Positions 1 through 6,578 of a DNA stretch of 7,427 bases are shown here, in pieces (position 1 is the first letter of the stretch; each line of letters starts with the position of its first letter). Below the pieces are notes generated by a model. It was not told the origin of the DNA. It made no database searches and was given only the letters and a program-made list of their open reading frames with translations. This DNA is from Acidobacteriota bacterium (GTDB lineage: Bacteria > Acidobacteriota > Terriglobia > Acidoferrales > UBA7541). The DNA is taken from assembly GCA_019239815.1 (NCBI GenBank), contig JAFAZL010000843.1, forward strand, positions 1 to 7,427, given 5' to 3'. A program made the position numbers and the translations under genes.

Positions 1-476
1 GAGCCGCGGTCTTCTGTCTTATCGACGGGGCGGCCGGTTTCCACCTTGCCGCGAAGGACCGCGCCCTCTTCGATGGCGAGGCGCTGGGTTGAGATCTCGC
101 CGCTCACTTGGCCGGTGCTCCAGAGCTGAACGCGCTCTTTACCGGCGATTTTGCCTTCAACGCGGCCGCGAACCACCACTTCGCGCGCGGTGATGTCGGC
201 CTTGACGGTGCCGTTCGGGCCCACGGTAACGCTGCTGGTGCCCAAATTCAGCTTACCCTCGACCGGCCCATCGATAAAGAGGTCTTCGCTGCCCGTAATT
301 TCACCTTTTATTTTAATGCCCTGGCTGATGCAGGCCGTGGCCTTGGTCGACACGGGTGGCTGAGAGGATGCCGGGCTAAAAGCGGGCGCTGCGTCCCGAT
401 TGCTCGACGAAGCCGGAGCAAACGAATTAGGCGTTTCGGCAACTCCTTGAGGCTTCGAGTCTTCTTTCTTCCACAT
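1..476 (-). CDS. Bactofilin family cytoskeletal protein (3' end outside window)
   Basis: Bactofilins self-assemble without nucleotide into filaments at the inner face of the membrane and act as scaffolds for cell shape, envelope synthesis or polar proteins. The visible 158 residues start MWKKEDSKPQ, followed by an Ala/Pro/Ser-rich, probably disordered stretch to about residue 48. From about residue 49 the short-period beta-helix pattern begins: IKIKGEITGSEDLFIDGPVEGK (first rungs, about 54-75), then VTVGPNGTVKADITAREVVV and RVEGKIAGKERVQL. This Gly-and-hydrophobic alternation is diagnostic of the bactofilin domain. The start at 476 is supported by an AGAGGTG ribosome binding site (plus-strand 482-488) five bases upstream. 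The frame is open to the left edge, so the C-terminus is missing. It follows the galT/DUF218 pair on the same strand but across a 159-bp gap, so it may have its own promoter. Family assignment is confident; the specific cellular role cannot be read from sequence. Confidence 0.93.
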   Translation of the reverse strand, partial: MWKKEDSKPQGVAETPNSFAPASSSNRDAAPAFSPASSQPPVSTKATACISQGIKIKGEITGSEDLFIDGPVEGKLNLGTSSVTVGPNGTVKADITAREVVVRGRVEGKIAGKERVQLWSTGQVSGEISTQRLAIEEGAVLRGKVETGRPVDKTEDRG

Positions 477-635
477 CGGGACACCTCTACGAAGATTTTG
501 ACTTCAAAAGTCGTGATTCGTCGGCTGAGGGAGGCGAGCGACGACTCCGATTCGTGAAGATAGTACGGGACTTACTGAGAGTAAAGGGAAATCCCGGATT
601 CTAAATGTGGGGTGTAGCGTCCTGCTCTATACCAC
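477..635. other. Intergenic region upstream of the bactofilin gene
   Basis: This 159-bp gap lies between the DUF218 stop and the bactofilin start, both on the minus strand. It holds the bactofilin ribosome binding site (482-488). A weak minus-strand -10-like hexamer, TACTAT, occupies 560-565, but the hexamer 17 bp upstream (CCCTTT, 583-588) is a poor -35, so a promoter here is only possible. Small inverted repeats are visible: TTTTGA/TCAAAA (496-501 and 504-509), TCGTCG/CGACGA (518-523 and 539-544) and CTATA/TATAG (627-631 and 637-641). None is followed by a T-run on the minus strand, so I see no clear intrinsic terminator for the upstream operon. Confidence 0.4.
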
Positions 636-1346
636 TTATAGCGGTCTTAGTTCGTACAGGGCCACAACTCCTAGGGGAGCGGGGTTACCCTTGGTACCAC
701 CCTTGAGTTCCCACATGGCGACAACCATTCCGGCCATCTCCTTGGTCAGCTCTTTCAGTCCCAGCCGGCTCTGCCACCAATGGTCCGGGTCGAAGCTGCC
801 GTCGTTTGCCCCGCTTACAGTGACGCCGATCTGCTGCGGGAACACATGCAGGAAAATATATCGTGCGCGGCGAGTGTGGTAGTTCGAGGTCACTACGATA
901 ACGCTGTGCCATTTGTGCTCGACGACCTGCGGAAGAAGGAGTTGTGCCTCTTCCCTCGTGTTCTCAGCGTTGTGGGAGATGACGACGATTTTGTCTTTTG
1001 GCACCCCTCGCTCGACCAAGTCGTGCTGCATGAGTTCGCCGACGCCGGCGTAGGGCCGCAGCTTTCGACCGCTCGCGACCACGAGTGGCGCCCACCCATG
1101 ACGGTATAAATCGGCGGCATGCGCGGCGCGGTCGGCGTAAAAATTATCGTCGCTCAAAACGATGATAGCGTCGGATTTTTCGAGAGGATCTTCGACGACC
1201 CACGTTTCGCCGATCACGCGCAGGATCGGTCCGCGCGCAAGATACAAGACCGCGCACAACACGACGACAAAAACGAGCGACAGCAGCGAGGAGATGATTC
1301 CGCCGGATTCAGGTTGGAGAGATCGGCGGCGAGCCAACGACTTCAC
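636..1346 (-). CDS. DUF218 (YdcF/SanA/ElyC-type) membrane-anchored protein
   Basis: A 236-residue protein with a short basic N-terminus (VKSLARRRS), one hydrophobic segment at about residues 17-38 that should anchor it in the inner membrane, then a DUF218 domain. Family motifs appear in order: SDAIIVLSDD (58-67, the first strand; the usual glycines here are replaced by S-D-D), RAAHAADLYRHGWAPLVVASG (73-93), ISHNAENTREEA (123-134) and VVTSNYHTRRARYIF (151-165). Relatives in E. coli (SanA, ElyC, YdcF) affect envelope integrity or peptidoglycan precursor use, but the biochemical activity is poorly defined, so no reaction is assigned. The frame stays open upstream to 1472, but those residues lie inside galT. 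The GTG at 1346 is chosen because it overlaps the galT TGA as GTGA, typical of translational coupling, and puts a basic tail just before the membrane segment. No strong Shine-Dalgarno precedes it, consistent with coupling. Family sure; exact start fairly sure. Confidence 0.85.
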   Translation of the reverse strand: MKSLARRRSLQPESGGIISSLLSLVFVVVLCAVLYLARGPILRVIGETWVVEDPLEKSDAIIVLSDDNFYADRAAHAADLYRHGWAPLVVASGRKLRPYAGVGELMQHDLVERGVPKDKIVVISHNAENTREEAQLLLPQVVEHKWHSVIVVTSNYHTRRARYIFLHVFPQQIGVTVSGANDGSFDPDHWWQSRLGLKELTKEMAGMVVAMWELKGGTKGNPAPLGVVALYELRPL

Positions 1347-2323
1347 GAATTCGGATCCATCGCGCGCAGTTCCGCGGCGGCGGTTTCGGGCAACATCGCG
1401 TTGAAGTAAACCTCTTTGATGCTGTACGACTTGCTGCGCTTTTCGAGGATGGGAAGAATTTCGATATGCCAATGAAAATCGTCGGCGAGCGTTTTCCAGT
1501 AGCCGGAAAGCTCGCCCTTCTTATTGCGTGTGTTCGGAGCTGTATGAATCACCATGTGAAACGCAGGCGCCACTTTTTCGAGGCGGCGCAAAACGCGTCC
1601 GAGCAGCGCGGCCAATTGGCGGCGATTTGACCCGGGGCGCGGCTGCTCAAAGAGATGATTGTGCTTGCGGTGCAACAGCCACATCTCGTAAGGCACGCGT
1701 GAGGCATACGGGCACAGAGCGTAGTAATCGCCTTGCACATCGACGATGCGCTTGCCGTTTTTTTCGTCCTGGCGAACGACGTCGCAAAAAATACAGCGTT
1801 CACGTTCGCGAAACCATTCGCTCGCGGAACTCAGCTCATATTTGATTCGGCGCGGAACAAAAATCGTCGCGGTGATTTGCGAATGCGCATGCGACCACTC
1901 ATCGCCGGCGGACCCGCCTTGATTCTTGAAAACAGTCACGTATTTGAACCGCGCGTCTTTTTTCAGATCCGCAATGCGGCTCGCCCAGACCGACAGCACG
2001 CGCTCGATTTCTTCATCACTGAACTGTGACATGCGCTTGTCGTGATGCGGCGTTTCGATAACGACTTCGTGAGCGCCCAGTGCGCCCATCTTGTCGTACA
2101 TGCCCTCGGCGAGGCGGCTCGGCTCGCCTTCAATGCGATAGAGCGGATCGGGATGCGGAATCACGCGGACTTGCCATGCGCCTTCGCTAGGCAGGCTCAA
2201 AATCGCTGGTTTTTTGTCGAAGCTCGGGCCGTCAAACGGACAAGGCGCGGACGTCTCATCGAGACTTTCGGGCTGGCCCAGCACTACCCAACTTTGCGTG
2301 ATTGGATCGCGGCGGATTTCCAT
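1343..2323 (-). CDS. galT: GalT-family nucleotidylyltransferase (galactose-1-phosphate uridylyltransferase-like)
   Basis: A 326-residue cytosolic protein of the GalT branch of the HIT superfamily. GalT moves UMP from UDP-glucose to galactose-1-phosphate in the Leloir pathway through a histidine-UMP intermediate. Visible marks are MEIRRDPITQSWVVL at the N-terminus, CPFD (28-31), VRVIPHPDPLYR (52-63), GAHEVVIETP (83-92), FKNQGGSAGDEWSHAHSQ (132-149) with the active-site H-A-H (145-147; H147 aligns with the catalytic nucleophile), CIFC (177-180) and a C-terminal FHWHIEILP (283-291). The H-x-H-S-Q form resembles the Thermotoga/plant type rather than the E. coli HPHCQ form, so an ADP-sugar or other nucleotide phosphorylase is possible. 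The first metal motif reads CPFD where CPFC is usual. The frame is open to 2530, but ATG 2323 gives the normal family start and length. No good Shine-Dalgarno is visible before it. It is first of a two-gene unit with the DUF218 gene. Family sure; substrate less so. Confidence 0.85.
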   Translation of the reverse strand: MEIRRDPITQSWVVLGQPESLDETSAPCPFDGPSFDKKPAILSLPSEGAWQVRVIPHPDPLYRIEGEPSRLAEGMYDKMGALGAHEVVIETPHHDKRMSQFSDEEIERVLSVWASRIADLKKDARFKYVTVFKNQGGSAGDEWSHAHSQITATIFVPRRIKYELSSASEWFRERERCIFCDVVRQDEKNGKRIVDVQGDYYALCPYASRVPYEMWLLHRKHNHLFEQPRPGSNRRQLAALLGRVLRRLEKVAPAFHMVIHTAPNTRNKKGELSGYWKTLADDFHWHIEILPILEKRSKSYSIKEVYFNAMLPETAAAELRAMDPNS

Positions 2324-2431
2324 GAAGGTGGTCAGCGGATCGGGCGGCGCACACGATTCGCGCAGCAAAGCCACGCGAAAACGCACAAAACCGACTGCGA
2401 ACGTGGCAGCAAAACCTCGACCATGCGAAGT

Positions 2432-2460
2432 AGTTTGTTGGCCGTGCAAGGGTTTGTCAA
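2432..2460 (-). promoter_or_regulatory. Possible sigma-70 promoter for galT-DUF218
   Basis: On the minus strand a perfect TTGACA (2455-2460) is followed after 17 bp by CAAACT (2432-2437), which keeps the A at position 2, A at 4 and T at 6 of the -10 consensus. It points into the galT gene and would give a leader of roughly 100 bases before ATG 2323. The -35 and spacing are good; the -10 is mediocre. Confidence 0.35.
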
Positions 2461-2594
2461 GAAGCGCAGCGGCAATCGTTCCGCAAGATTGCCGTCGTGC
2501 GCGGGATTCGCAGTGTCCTGCACCAAGCAAGTCGCCACTTTCTTCCGCGTCTTCCTTGCGAGTGCGTCGCGGCCTGCAAAGCCGGCGCGAAACG

Positions 2595-2618
2595 CTCGCG
2601 TGTTATCCTCGCGTGTTA
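2595..2618 (+). repeat. Exact 11-bp tandem direct repeat abutting the tadA start
   Basis: The unit CTCGCGTGTTA occurs at 2595-2605 and again, without mismatch, at 2608-2618, separated by TC (13-bp period). The second copy ends immediately before ATG 2619. It may be a paired protein-binding site, or a recent small duplication that placed a second copy of the sequence in front of tadA. Function is unknown; the repeat itself is read directly. Confidence 0.9.
2604..2609 (+). promoter_or_regulatory. Possible -10 element for a leaderless tadA transcript
   Basis: TATCCT (2604-2609) matches four of six -10 positions, including T1, A2 and T6. Transcription starting about 7 bases downstream would begin at about 2616-2617, two or three bases before ATG 2619. 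No Shine-Dalgarno precedes that ATG, which agrees with a leaderless message. No convincing -35 lies at the right distance, so this is tentative. Confidence 0.3.
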
Positions 2619-3089
2619 ATGGAACGCTCTTCGATGGAAAGCGATGTCGAGTTCATGCAAATGGCGCTCGAAGAAGCGCGCGCTGCAGCCGCGGCCGGCG
2701 AAGTGCCCGTCGGCGCCGTGCTCGTGCGCGACAGCGACGGCGTCGTCCTCGCCCGCGGCGCGAATCGCACGATTCGCGATTGCGATCCAACCGCTCACGC
2801 CGAGGTCGTAGTCCTACGCGAAGCGTCGCGCGCCATCGGCAACTATCGCCTGGCCGGCACGACGCTCTACGTCACGATCGAGCCCTGCAGCATGTGCGCC
2901 GGCGCGATCATCCAAGCCCGTGTCCCGCGCGTCGCCTACGGCTGCGACGACATCAAAGGCGGCGCGGTCCGTTCCTGCTTCGAGGTCCTCTCGCACCCCA
3001 AACTGAACCACCAGGTCGAAGTAACTGCCGGCGTCCTAGCCACCGAGTGCGCCGCCGTCATCCAATCCTTCTTTGCCGAACGGCGTTGA
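2619..3089 (+). CDS. tadA: tRNA-specific adenosine deaminase TadA
   Basis: TadA deaminates A34 of tRNA-Arg(ACG) to inosine, allowing one tRNA to read CGU, CGC and CGA codons; it works as a cytosolic dimer. The 156-residue product has the normal family length. Visible are the N-terminal helix (FMQMALEEARAAAAAGEVPVGAV), the GANRTIRDCDPTAHAE stretch with zinc ligand His and catalytic Glu in the HAE triad, TTLYVTIEPCSMCAGAI with the PCxxC zinc cysteines, and the TadA-specific tail SCFEVLSHPKLNHQVEVTAGVLATECA. That tail distinguishes it from cytidine or guanine deaminases. ATG 2619 is chosen as the first Met near the family start; ATG 2634 (MESDVEFMQ) is a close alternative with a weak GGA 10 bases upstream. 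The frame is open upstream to 2214, but that part runs antisense to galT and is not TadA-like. Codons are very GC-rich compared with the permease gene downstream. It is divergent from galT and probably monocistronic. Confidence 0.95.
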   Translation: MERSSMESDVEFMQMALEEARAAAAAGEVPVGAVLVRDSDGVVLARGANRTIRDCDPTAHAEVVVLREASRAIGNYRLAGTTLYVTIEPCSMCAGAIIQARVPRVAYGCDDIKGGAVRSCFEVLSHPKLNHQVEVTAGVLATECAAVIQSFFAERR

Positions 3090-3135
3090 GTTCCTGCTGC
3101 TAGGCACTCGCGTGAATGACGAAAGGTTCACGTCG

Positions 3136-3172
3136 TTTTGGTAGCTCCGGCAAGATGCCTGCGCTACCAAAA
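3136..3172. repeat. REP-like palindromic element between tadA and tRNA-Ser
   Basis: TTTTGGTAGC (3136-3145) and GCTACCAAAA (3163-3172) form a perfect 10-bp inverted repeat around a 17-base interior. The interior holds a second small stem, GGCA (3149-3152) with TGCC (3156-3159), closing on AGA. Neither strand has a T-run directly after the stem, so it is not a typical intrinsic terminator, though it might still protect or end the tadA transcript. The inner part (GGCAAGATGCCTGCGCTACC) resembles dispersed palindromes that I recall from Acidobacteriota intergenic regions; that comparison is from memory and unverified. Confidence 0.6.
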
Positions 3173-3197
3173 ACCGTAACGACACCGAGACTCATGA

Positions 3198-3227
3198 TTG
3201 CTGAGGCAAGTAGCCGTCTGTTACGAT
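3198..3227 (+). promoter_or_regulatory. Possible promoter of tRNA-Ser
   Basis: TTGCTG (3198-3203), an 18-bp spacer and TACGAT (3222-3227) form a moderate sigma-70-like promoter reading toward the tRNA. A GC-rich stretch (GCGACG, 3231-3236) follows the -10, as is common at stable-RNA promoters. The 5' leader would be about 37 bases. The hexamers match consensus only partly. Confidence 0.3.
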
Positions 3228-3241
3228 TGAGCGACGATCAA

Positions 3242-3260
3242 CACGGCAACTCACGCCGTG
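3242..3260 (+). other. Small hairpin in the tRNA-Ser 5' leader
   Basis: CACGGC (3242-3247) and GCCGTG (3255-3260) pair perfectly over a 7-base loop, 10 bases before the mature tRNA 5' end. It could separate leader folding from the tRNA body or help RNase P processing; this is inference, and such a short stem may be coincidental. Confidence 0.4.
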
Positions 3261-3270
3261 CCACGACCGC

Positions 3271-3360
<90 letters not shown>

Positions 3361-3413
3361 TTTTTTAAAACAATAACTGTCGGGTCCTTTTCCAGACAAT
3401 TTGAGTTTTGCGA

Positions 3414-6200
3414 TCATTCATATCGTAGAGCGACCATTGGGTCGACTCGAGTGGCGCGGCGCGCGGGAAAATACGCCGCGAGCATCGCAATCACGAAAAA
3501 CAATACAGACACGCCTAAAAAGGACGCTGGATCGAGTGTGCTTACGCCGAACAGGATGGCCCGCATCAGATACGCAGAGCCGACTGCACCGATGATTCCA
3601 AGGATCAGACCGACGATCACGGGACGAGTACTTTCGCGGAGAATCAAGCTTGCGACATCGCGTCTCGTTGCTCCAAGGGCCATGCGAATGCCAACTTCAC
3701 GCGTTCGCCGGACCACGGCGTAACTGACCGTGCCGTAGATACCGATCGATGCGAGCAACAACCCTAGAGATCCGACAATGGCCGCGAATATTGCCGAAGA
3801 TCTGGAGATCACGAATTGCGGGCTGGTTCTTAACAAATCTTCCAGCGTGGCGGTGTAGACGATCATGTTCGAGTCCAGCGAGCCTATTAGTTTTCCAATA
3901 TCGTCTTTCAAGAGCCAGGGATCGCCTTTGGTTCGGATCAACAGAGGACGGTCAACCAATCGATCGGGAGGAAGCAGCAGATAGGCTTTTCGAGCGTCCG
4001 TCCCATCAATGAGTACGCCGCGAGTGTCTTTTGCGACGCCAATAATTTGATATGAGGTGCGAACGGGCAGCAACTCGCCATTCGAGTGGAATTGCCCCGA
4101 GCCGTCTAACATCATCTTCTGGCCAATCGGATTCTTTCCCGGCCAAAGTTCCTTTGCTGCCGATTCGCTCACGACGGCCACTGCATCTCCATGTGTCTGG
4201 GACGCGGAAAAACCCTGTCCAAGGCTCAAGGGTATATCCAACGTCTCAAAGTAGTTCGGCTGTACGTAGGTGTAGTAGAGCGTGCGTTGTGAATTTTCTG
4301 TCGAGAGATTCTCATCCCCCACTGCAACGAACGCTTCGCGCAAACCACCGCCGGCGGGCGGCCTACCGAGCGAGACGTCCTCCACCCCGGCGAGCGAACG
4401 CAGCCCCGCTTGTAGCGCCTGGATTTCAGATACTTCTTTTTGGTGCGTATATCCAAATCCATCCGGGAAATACACATCGAGTGACAAGACATGTTTGGTC
4501 TCGTAGCCGGTCTTCATTTCGAGAGCGCGCACCGAGCTCCGAACAAGCAATCCGCCCGCAATCAAAAGCACGAGACAAACAGCCACCTGGGTGACAATCA
4601 ATCCATCACGCAAGCGGGTCTTGCCGATTGGAAACCAGAAGTGCCTACCTTCCTCCTTGATCGCAGAAATCAGATTCGGCTTTGAGGATTCCAGTGCAGG
4701 CATGAGACCAAACAACAATCCAGCGAGAATCGAAATTGCAAAGACATATCCGAAGACTTGCATATCCGGTGCAACACGCAGCGCAAATGCTCCCCACTCA
4801 GCAGGCAGCGTTGCCGAAATTTCCACGATGAAGAAACGCAGAATCCAATAGGTCAAGACCATCGACACGCCGCCAGCCAGAAGTCCCAAAAGCGCGCTTT
4901 CTGTCAGCAGTTGCCGAATTAGCCTGCCGCGACTCGCTCCAAGAGAAAGGCGAACTCCTATCTCACTCTGCCGCGCCGCTGAGCGTGCCAGCTGCAAACT
5001 GGCGAGATTTGCACAGGCTATGAGCAAAACAAGCCCAACCGCACCCATGATGAGCGCAATTGCGAACCTCAAATCAATGTCTATGTCGCGGCCGAACGGC
5101 GAACCTGGCCTCAACTGAACGGTAAGTGGCTTGCTGAAATCCGAGCGGCCCGAGTGCAGAGGCCGAAGTTGCTCGGCAAGCAGATTTATTTCTGCCTGAG
5201 CCTCCCTCAAATGGATACCCGGCGCGAGGCGGCCGTACAGGCGGCAACAGGCGTCTTCCCGATCATGAAGAATGTCGTCGCTCGGGTGCAACAACTTCTG
5301 GAAGCGAAGTGGAATCCAGAAATTGGGCACACTCAAATTTGTCCCCATAAAATCGTGGGGAGAGATTCCGATGACAGCGAACGACACACCGTTCAGGCTG
5401 ATCGACCTGCCAAGCGATGACGGATCTGCACCGAATTTTCTTCGCCAATAATTTTCGCTGATCATAACGACGGGGAGCGTGTCGCGAGCGTCGACTGCGT
5501 CAAAGGTTCGACCGCGGATGGAATTTGCGCCCAGAACCGAGAAATAGTTGTCGGAAACAAGCGAAACCGTAACGAATTGAGCTCCGCCCGTCATCACACT
5601 GGGCGTGCGAAATCCAACGGCATTTGCCAAAGCTCCAACCATTTCATGACCGTTGCTGGACGAATCGCCAAACCCCGAAAGCGTGACTTCGTCGGCGGTG
5701 GCTGCAATCAATCCAGAAAACACACGATTGCGGTCGCGGTAAATTTCATAGTCCGGGTAGCTGAAAGTCGGATCGTACTTGCCCATGTAGTTGGTGCGGC
5801 TAACATTCACAAGTTCCTTGGCATTGCTTGCATCGAGCGGGCGTAACAGAAATGCACGGTATAGCGTGAAGACCGCGGTGTTGACTCCAATGCCAAGGCC
5901 AAGGGCCAGAATGGCTGTGAATGTGAACCGCCGCTGCTTTGCCAAAATCCGAAATGCAAATTTAAGGTCCTGCCAGACGGTGTCCGGAAATGCGAAGAGA
6001 TCGATCGTGCGCATCTCTTCTTTCAGCCAAGTTTGATTGCCAATCTGGCGCCTGGCAGCGCTACCCGCTTCGTCCTCAGACATTCCATTTTCAATGTTCA
6101 ACTCTTTGCGCATGGCGAGGTGGAATTGCAGTTCCTCATCCAGATCAGCCGAGAGCTGCTCTTGATTGAAGAGAGCGCGTATTTTTTGTCGCCAGCCCAT
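3414..6200 (-). CDS. ADOP-type orphan permease (duplicated MacB/FtsX domains)
   Basis: A 928-residue inner-membrane protein with the layout of Acidobacterial duplicated orphan permeases. In order it has a cytosolic prefix (about 1-75, WRQKIRALFNQEQLSADLDEEL) linked in the family to PadR operons, a first membrane helix (about 93-115), a MacB-type periplasmic domain (about 116-370), a three-helix FtsX domain (about 378-500) with EIGVRLSLGASRGRL (413-427), then a second helix (about 532-553), a second periplasmic domain (about 560-790) and a second FtsX domain (about 800-915) with REVGIRMALGATRRDV (834-849). The twin EIG/VGIR...LGA motifs are the ATPase-contact loops of MacB-like transporters, and the duplication makes one chain equivalent to a permease dimer. 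No ATPase gene is adjacent. Related MacB proteins act by mechanotransmission rather than transport through the membrane; the substrate here is unknown. Start 6200 has an AAAGGA site (6205-6210) overlapping the padR stop 9 bp upstream, so the pair is co-translated. No frameshift is seen. Confidence 0.93.
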   Translation of the reverse strand: MGWRQKIRALFNQEQLSADLDEELQFHLAMRKELNIENGMSEDEAGSAARRQIGNQTWLKEEMRTIDLFAFPDTVWQDLKFAFRILAKQRRFTFTAILALGLGIGVNTAVFTLYRAFLLRPLDASNAKELVNVSRTNYMGKYDPTFSYPDYEIYRDRNRVFSGLIAATADEVTLSGFGDSSSNGHEMVGALANAVGFRTPSVMTGGAQFVTVSLVSDNYFSVLGANSIRGRTFDAVDARDTLPVVMISENYWRRKFGADPSSLGRSISLNGVSFAVIGISPHDFMGTNLSVPNFWIPLRFQKLLHPSDDILHDREDACCRLYGRLAPGIHLREAQAEINLLAEQLRPLHSGRSDFSKPLTVQLRPGSPFGRDIDIDLRFAIALIMGAVGLVLLIACANLASLQLARSAARQSEIGVRLSLGASRGRLIRQLLTESALLGLLAGGVSMVLTYWILRFFIVEISATLPAEWGAFALRVAPDMQVFGYVFAISILAGLLFGLMPALESSKPNLISAIKEEGRHFWFPIGKTRLRDGLIVTQVAVCLVLLIAGGLLVRSSVRALEMKTGYETKHVLSLDVYFPDGFGYTHQKEVSEIQALQAGLRSLAGVEDVSLGRPPAGGGLREAFVAVGDENLSTENSQRTLYYTYVQPNYFETLDIPLSLGQGFSASQTHGDAVAVVSESAAKELWPGKNPIGQKMMLDGSGQFHSNGELLPVRTSYQIIGVAKDTRGVLIDGTDARKAYLLLPPDRLVDRPLLIRTKGDPWLLKDDIGKLIGSLDSNMIVYTATLEDLLRTSPQFVISRSSAIFAAIVGSLGLLLASIGIYGTVSYAVVRRTREVGIRMALGATRRDVASLILRESTRPVIVGLILGIIGAVGSAYLMRAILFGVSTLDPASFLGVSVLFFVIAMLAAYFPARRATRVDPMVALRYE

Positions 6201-6209
6201 ATGGTCCTT

Positions 6210-6554
6210 TCAAGACTTAGCGGGTGAGAAATTCAAAACCTGGGCTACAGCGTTCGTAAGCTTCGTCCACTTCTCTTCCTCGCTCGCCAACTGTTTGCGT
6301 CCGGCCGCGGTGAGTCGGTAGTAGCGCGCACGGCGACGGCTTTCCGTTGTTCCCCACTGAGCGGCAACCCAACCTTCCTGCTCCATCCGGTGAAGCGCTG
6401 GATACAAGGATCCTTCTTCGACGCGGAGCACCTCGTCTGAAATTTGCTGGATATGAAGCGTGATCCCCCATCCGTGCATCGGCCCGTGCTGCAGCGTCTT
6501 CAGCACCAGAAGGGCTAACGTGCCTTGCAGGATGTCGTTCTTGGTGGGTGCCAT
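6210..6554 (-). CDS. PadR family transcriptional regulator
   Basis: A 114-residue winged-helix DNA-binding protein, first gene of the operon with the ADOP permease. Family marks run in order: NDILQGTLALLVLKTLQHGPMHGWGI (first helices, residues 5-30), DEVLRVEEGSLYPALHRMEQEGWVAAQWG (about 40-68, recognition helix plus wing) and RRARYYRLTAAGRKQL (74-89, second wing strand and start of the C-terminal dimerisation helix). The length matches the small (PadR-s1) class. PadR proteins bind as dimers to inverted repeats and usually repress until a ligand or stress relieves them; the ligand here is unknown. The start at 6554 is supported by AGGAAGG (plus-strand 6557-6563). A perfect inverted repeat at 6561-6578 covers the promoter and touches the ribosome binding site, so autoregulation is likely. 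Its stop codon lies within the Shine-Dalgarno of the permease gene. Confidence 0.95.
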   Translation of the reverse strand: MAPTKNDILQGTLALLVLKTLQHGPMHGWGITLHIQQISDEVLRVEEGSLYPALHRMEQEGWVAAQWGTTESRRRARYYRLTAAGRKQLASEEEKWTKLTNAVAQVLNFSPAKS

Positions 6555-6560
6555 CGCCTT

Positions 6561-6578
6561 CCTATAGCTATCTATAGG
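6561..6578. promoter_or_regulatory. Probable PadR operator (perfect inverted repeat)
   Basis: CCTATAG (6561-6567), four bases (CTAT) and CTATAGG (6572-6578) form an exact 18-bp inverted repeat directly upstream of padR. It contains the predicted -10 hexamer and reaches into the AGGAAGG ribosome binding site. A dyad of this size next to a padR gene is what a self-repressing PadR dimer would bind. The dyad is seen; binding is inferred. Confidence 0.75.

Noticed and set aside
108..557. Plus-strand open frames opposite the bactofilin gene
   Set aside because: The minus-strand bactofilin reading is clear, has a ribosome binding site and explains this DNA; the opposite frames are shadows.
2324..2530. 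Upstream extension of the galT frame to ATG 2530
   Set aside because: The extra 69 residues resemble no GalT N-terminus, while MEIRRDPITQSWVVL at 2323 is the normal family start. The stretch also contains the best candidate promoter.
2214..2618. Upstream extension of the tadA frame
   Set aside because: It runs antisense to galT and across the divergent intergenic region; TadA proteins begin near the MERSSMESDVEFM position and 156 residues is the normal length.
2042..3103. Long open frame of 353 codons on the plus strand across galT and tadA
   Set aside because: It is antisense to galT and then out of frame over tadA. Its second half is Arg/Ser-rich low-complexity translation typical of a shadow frame in GC-rich DNA, and it matches no family I recognise.
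3136..3172. Intrinsic terminator of tadA
   Set aside because: The stem is strong, but the base run following it is A-rich rather than T-rich on the plus strand (and likewise on the minus strand), so it lacks the second half of an intrinsic terminator.
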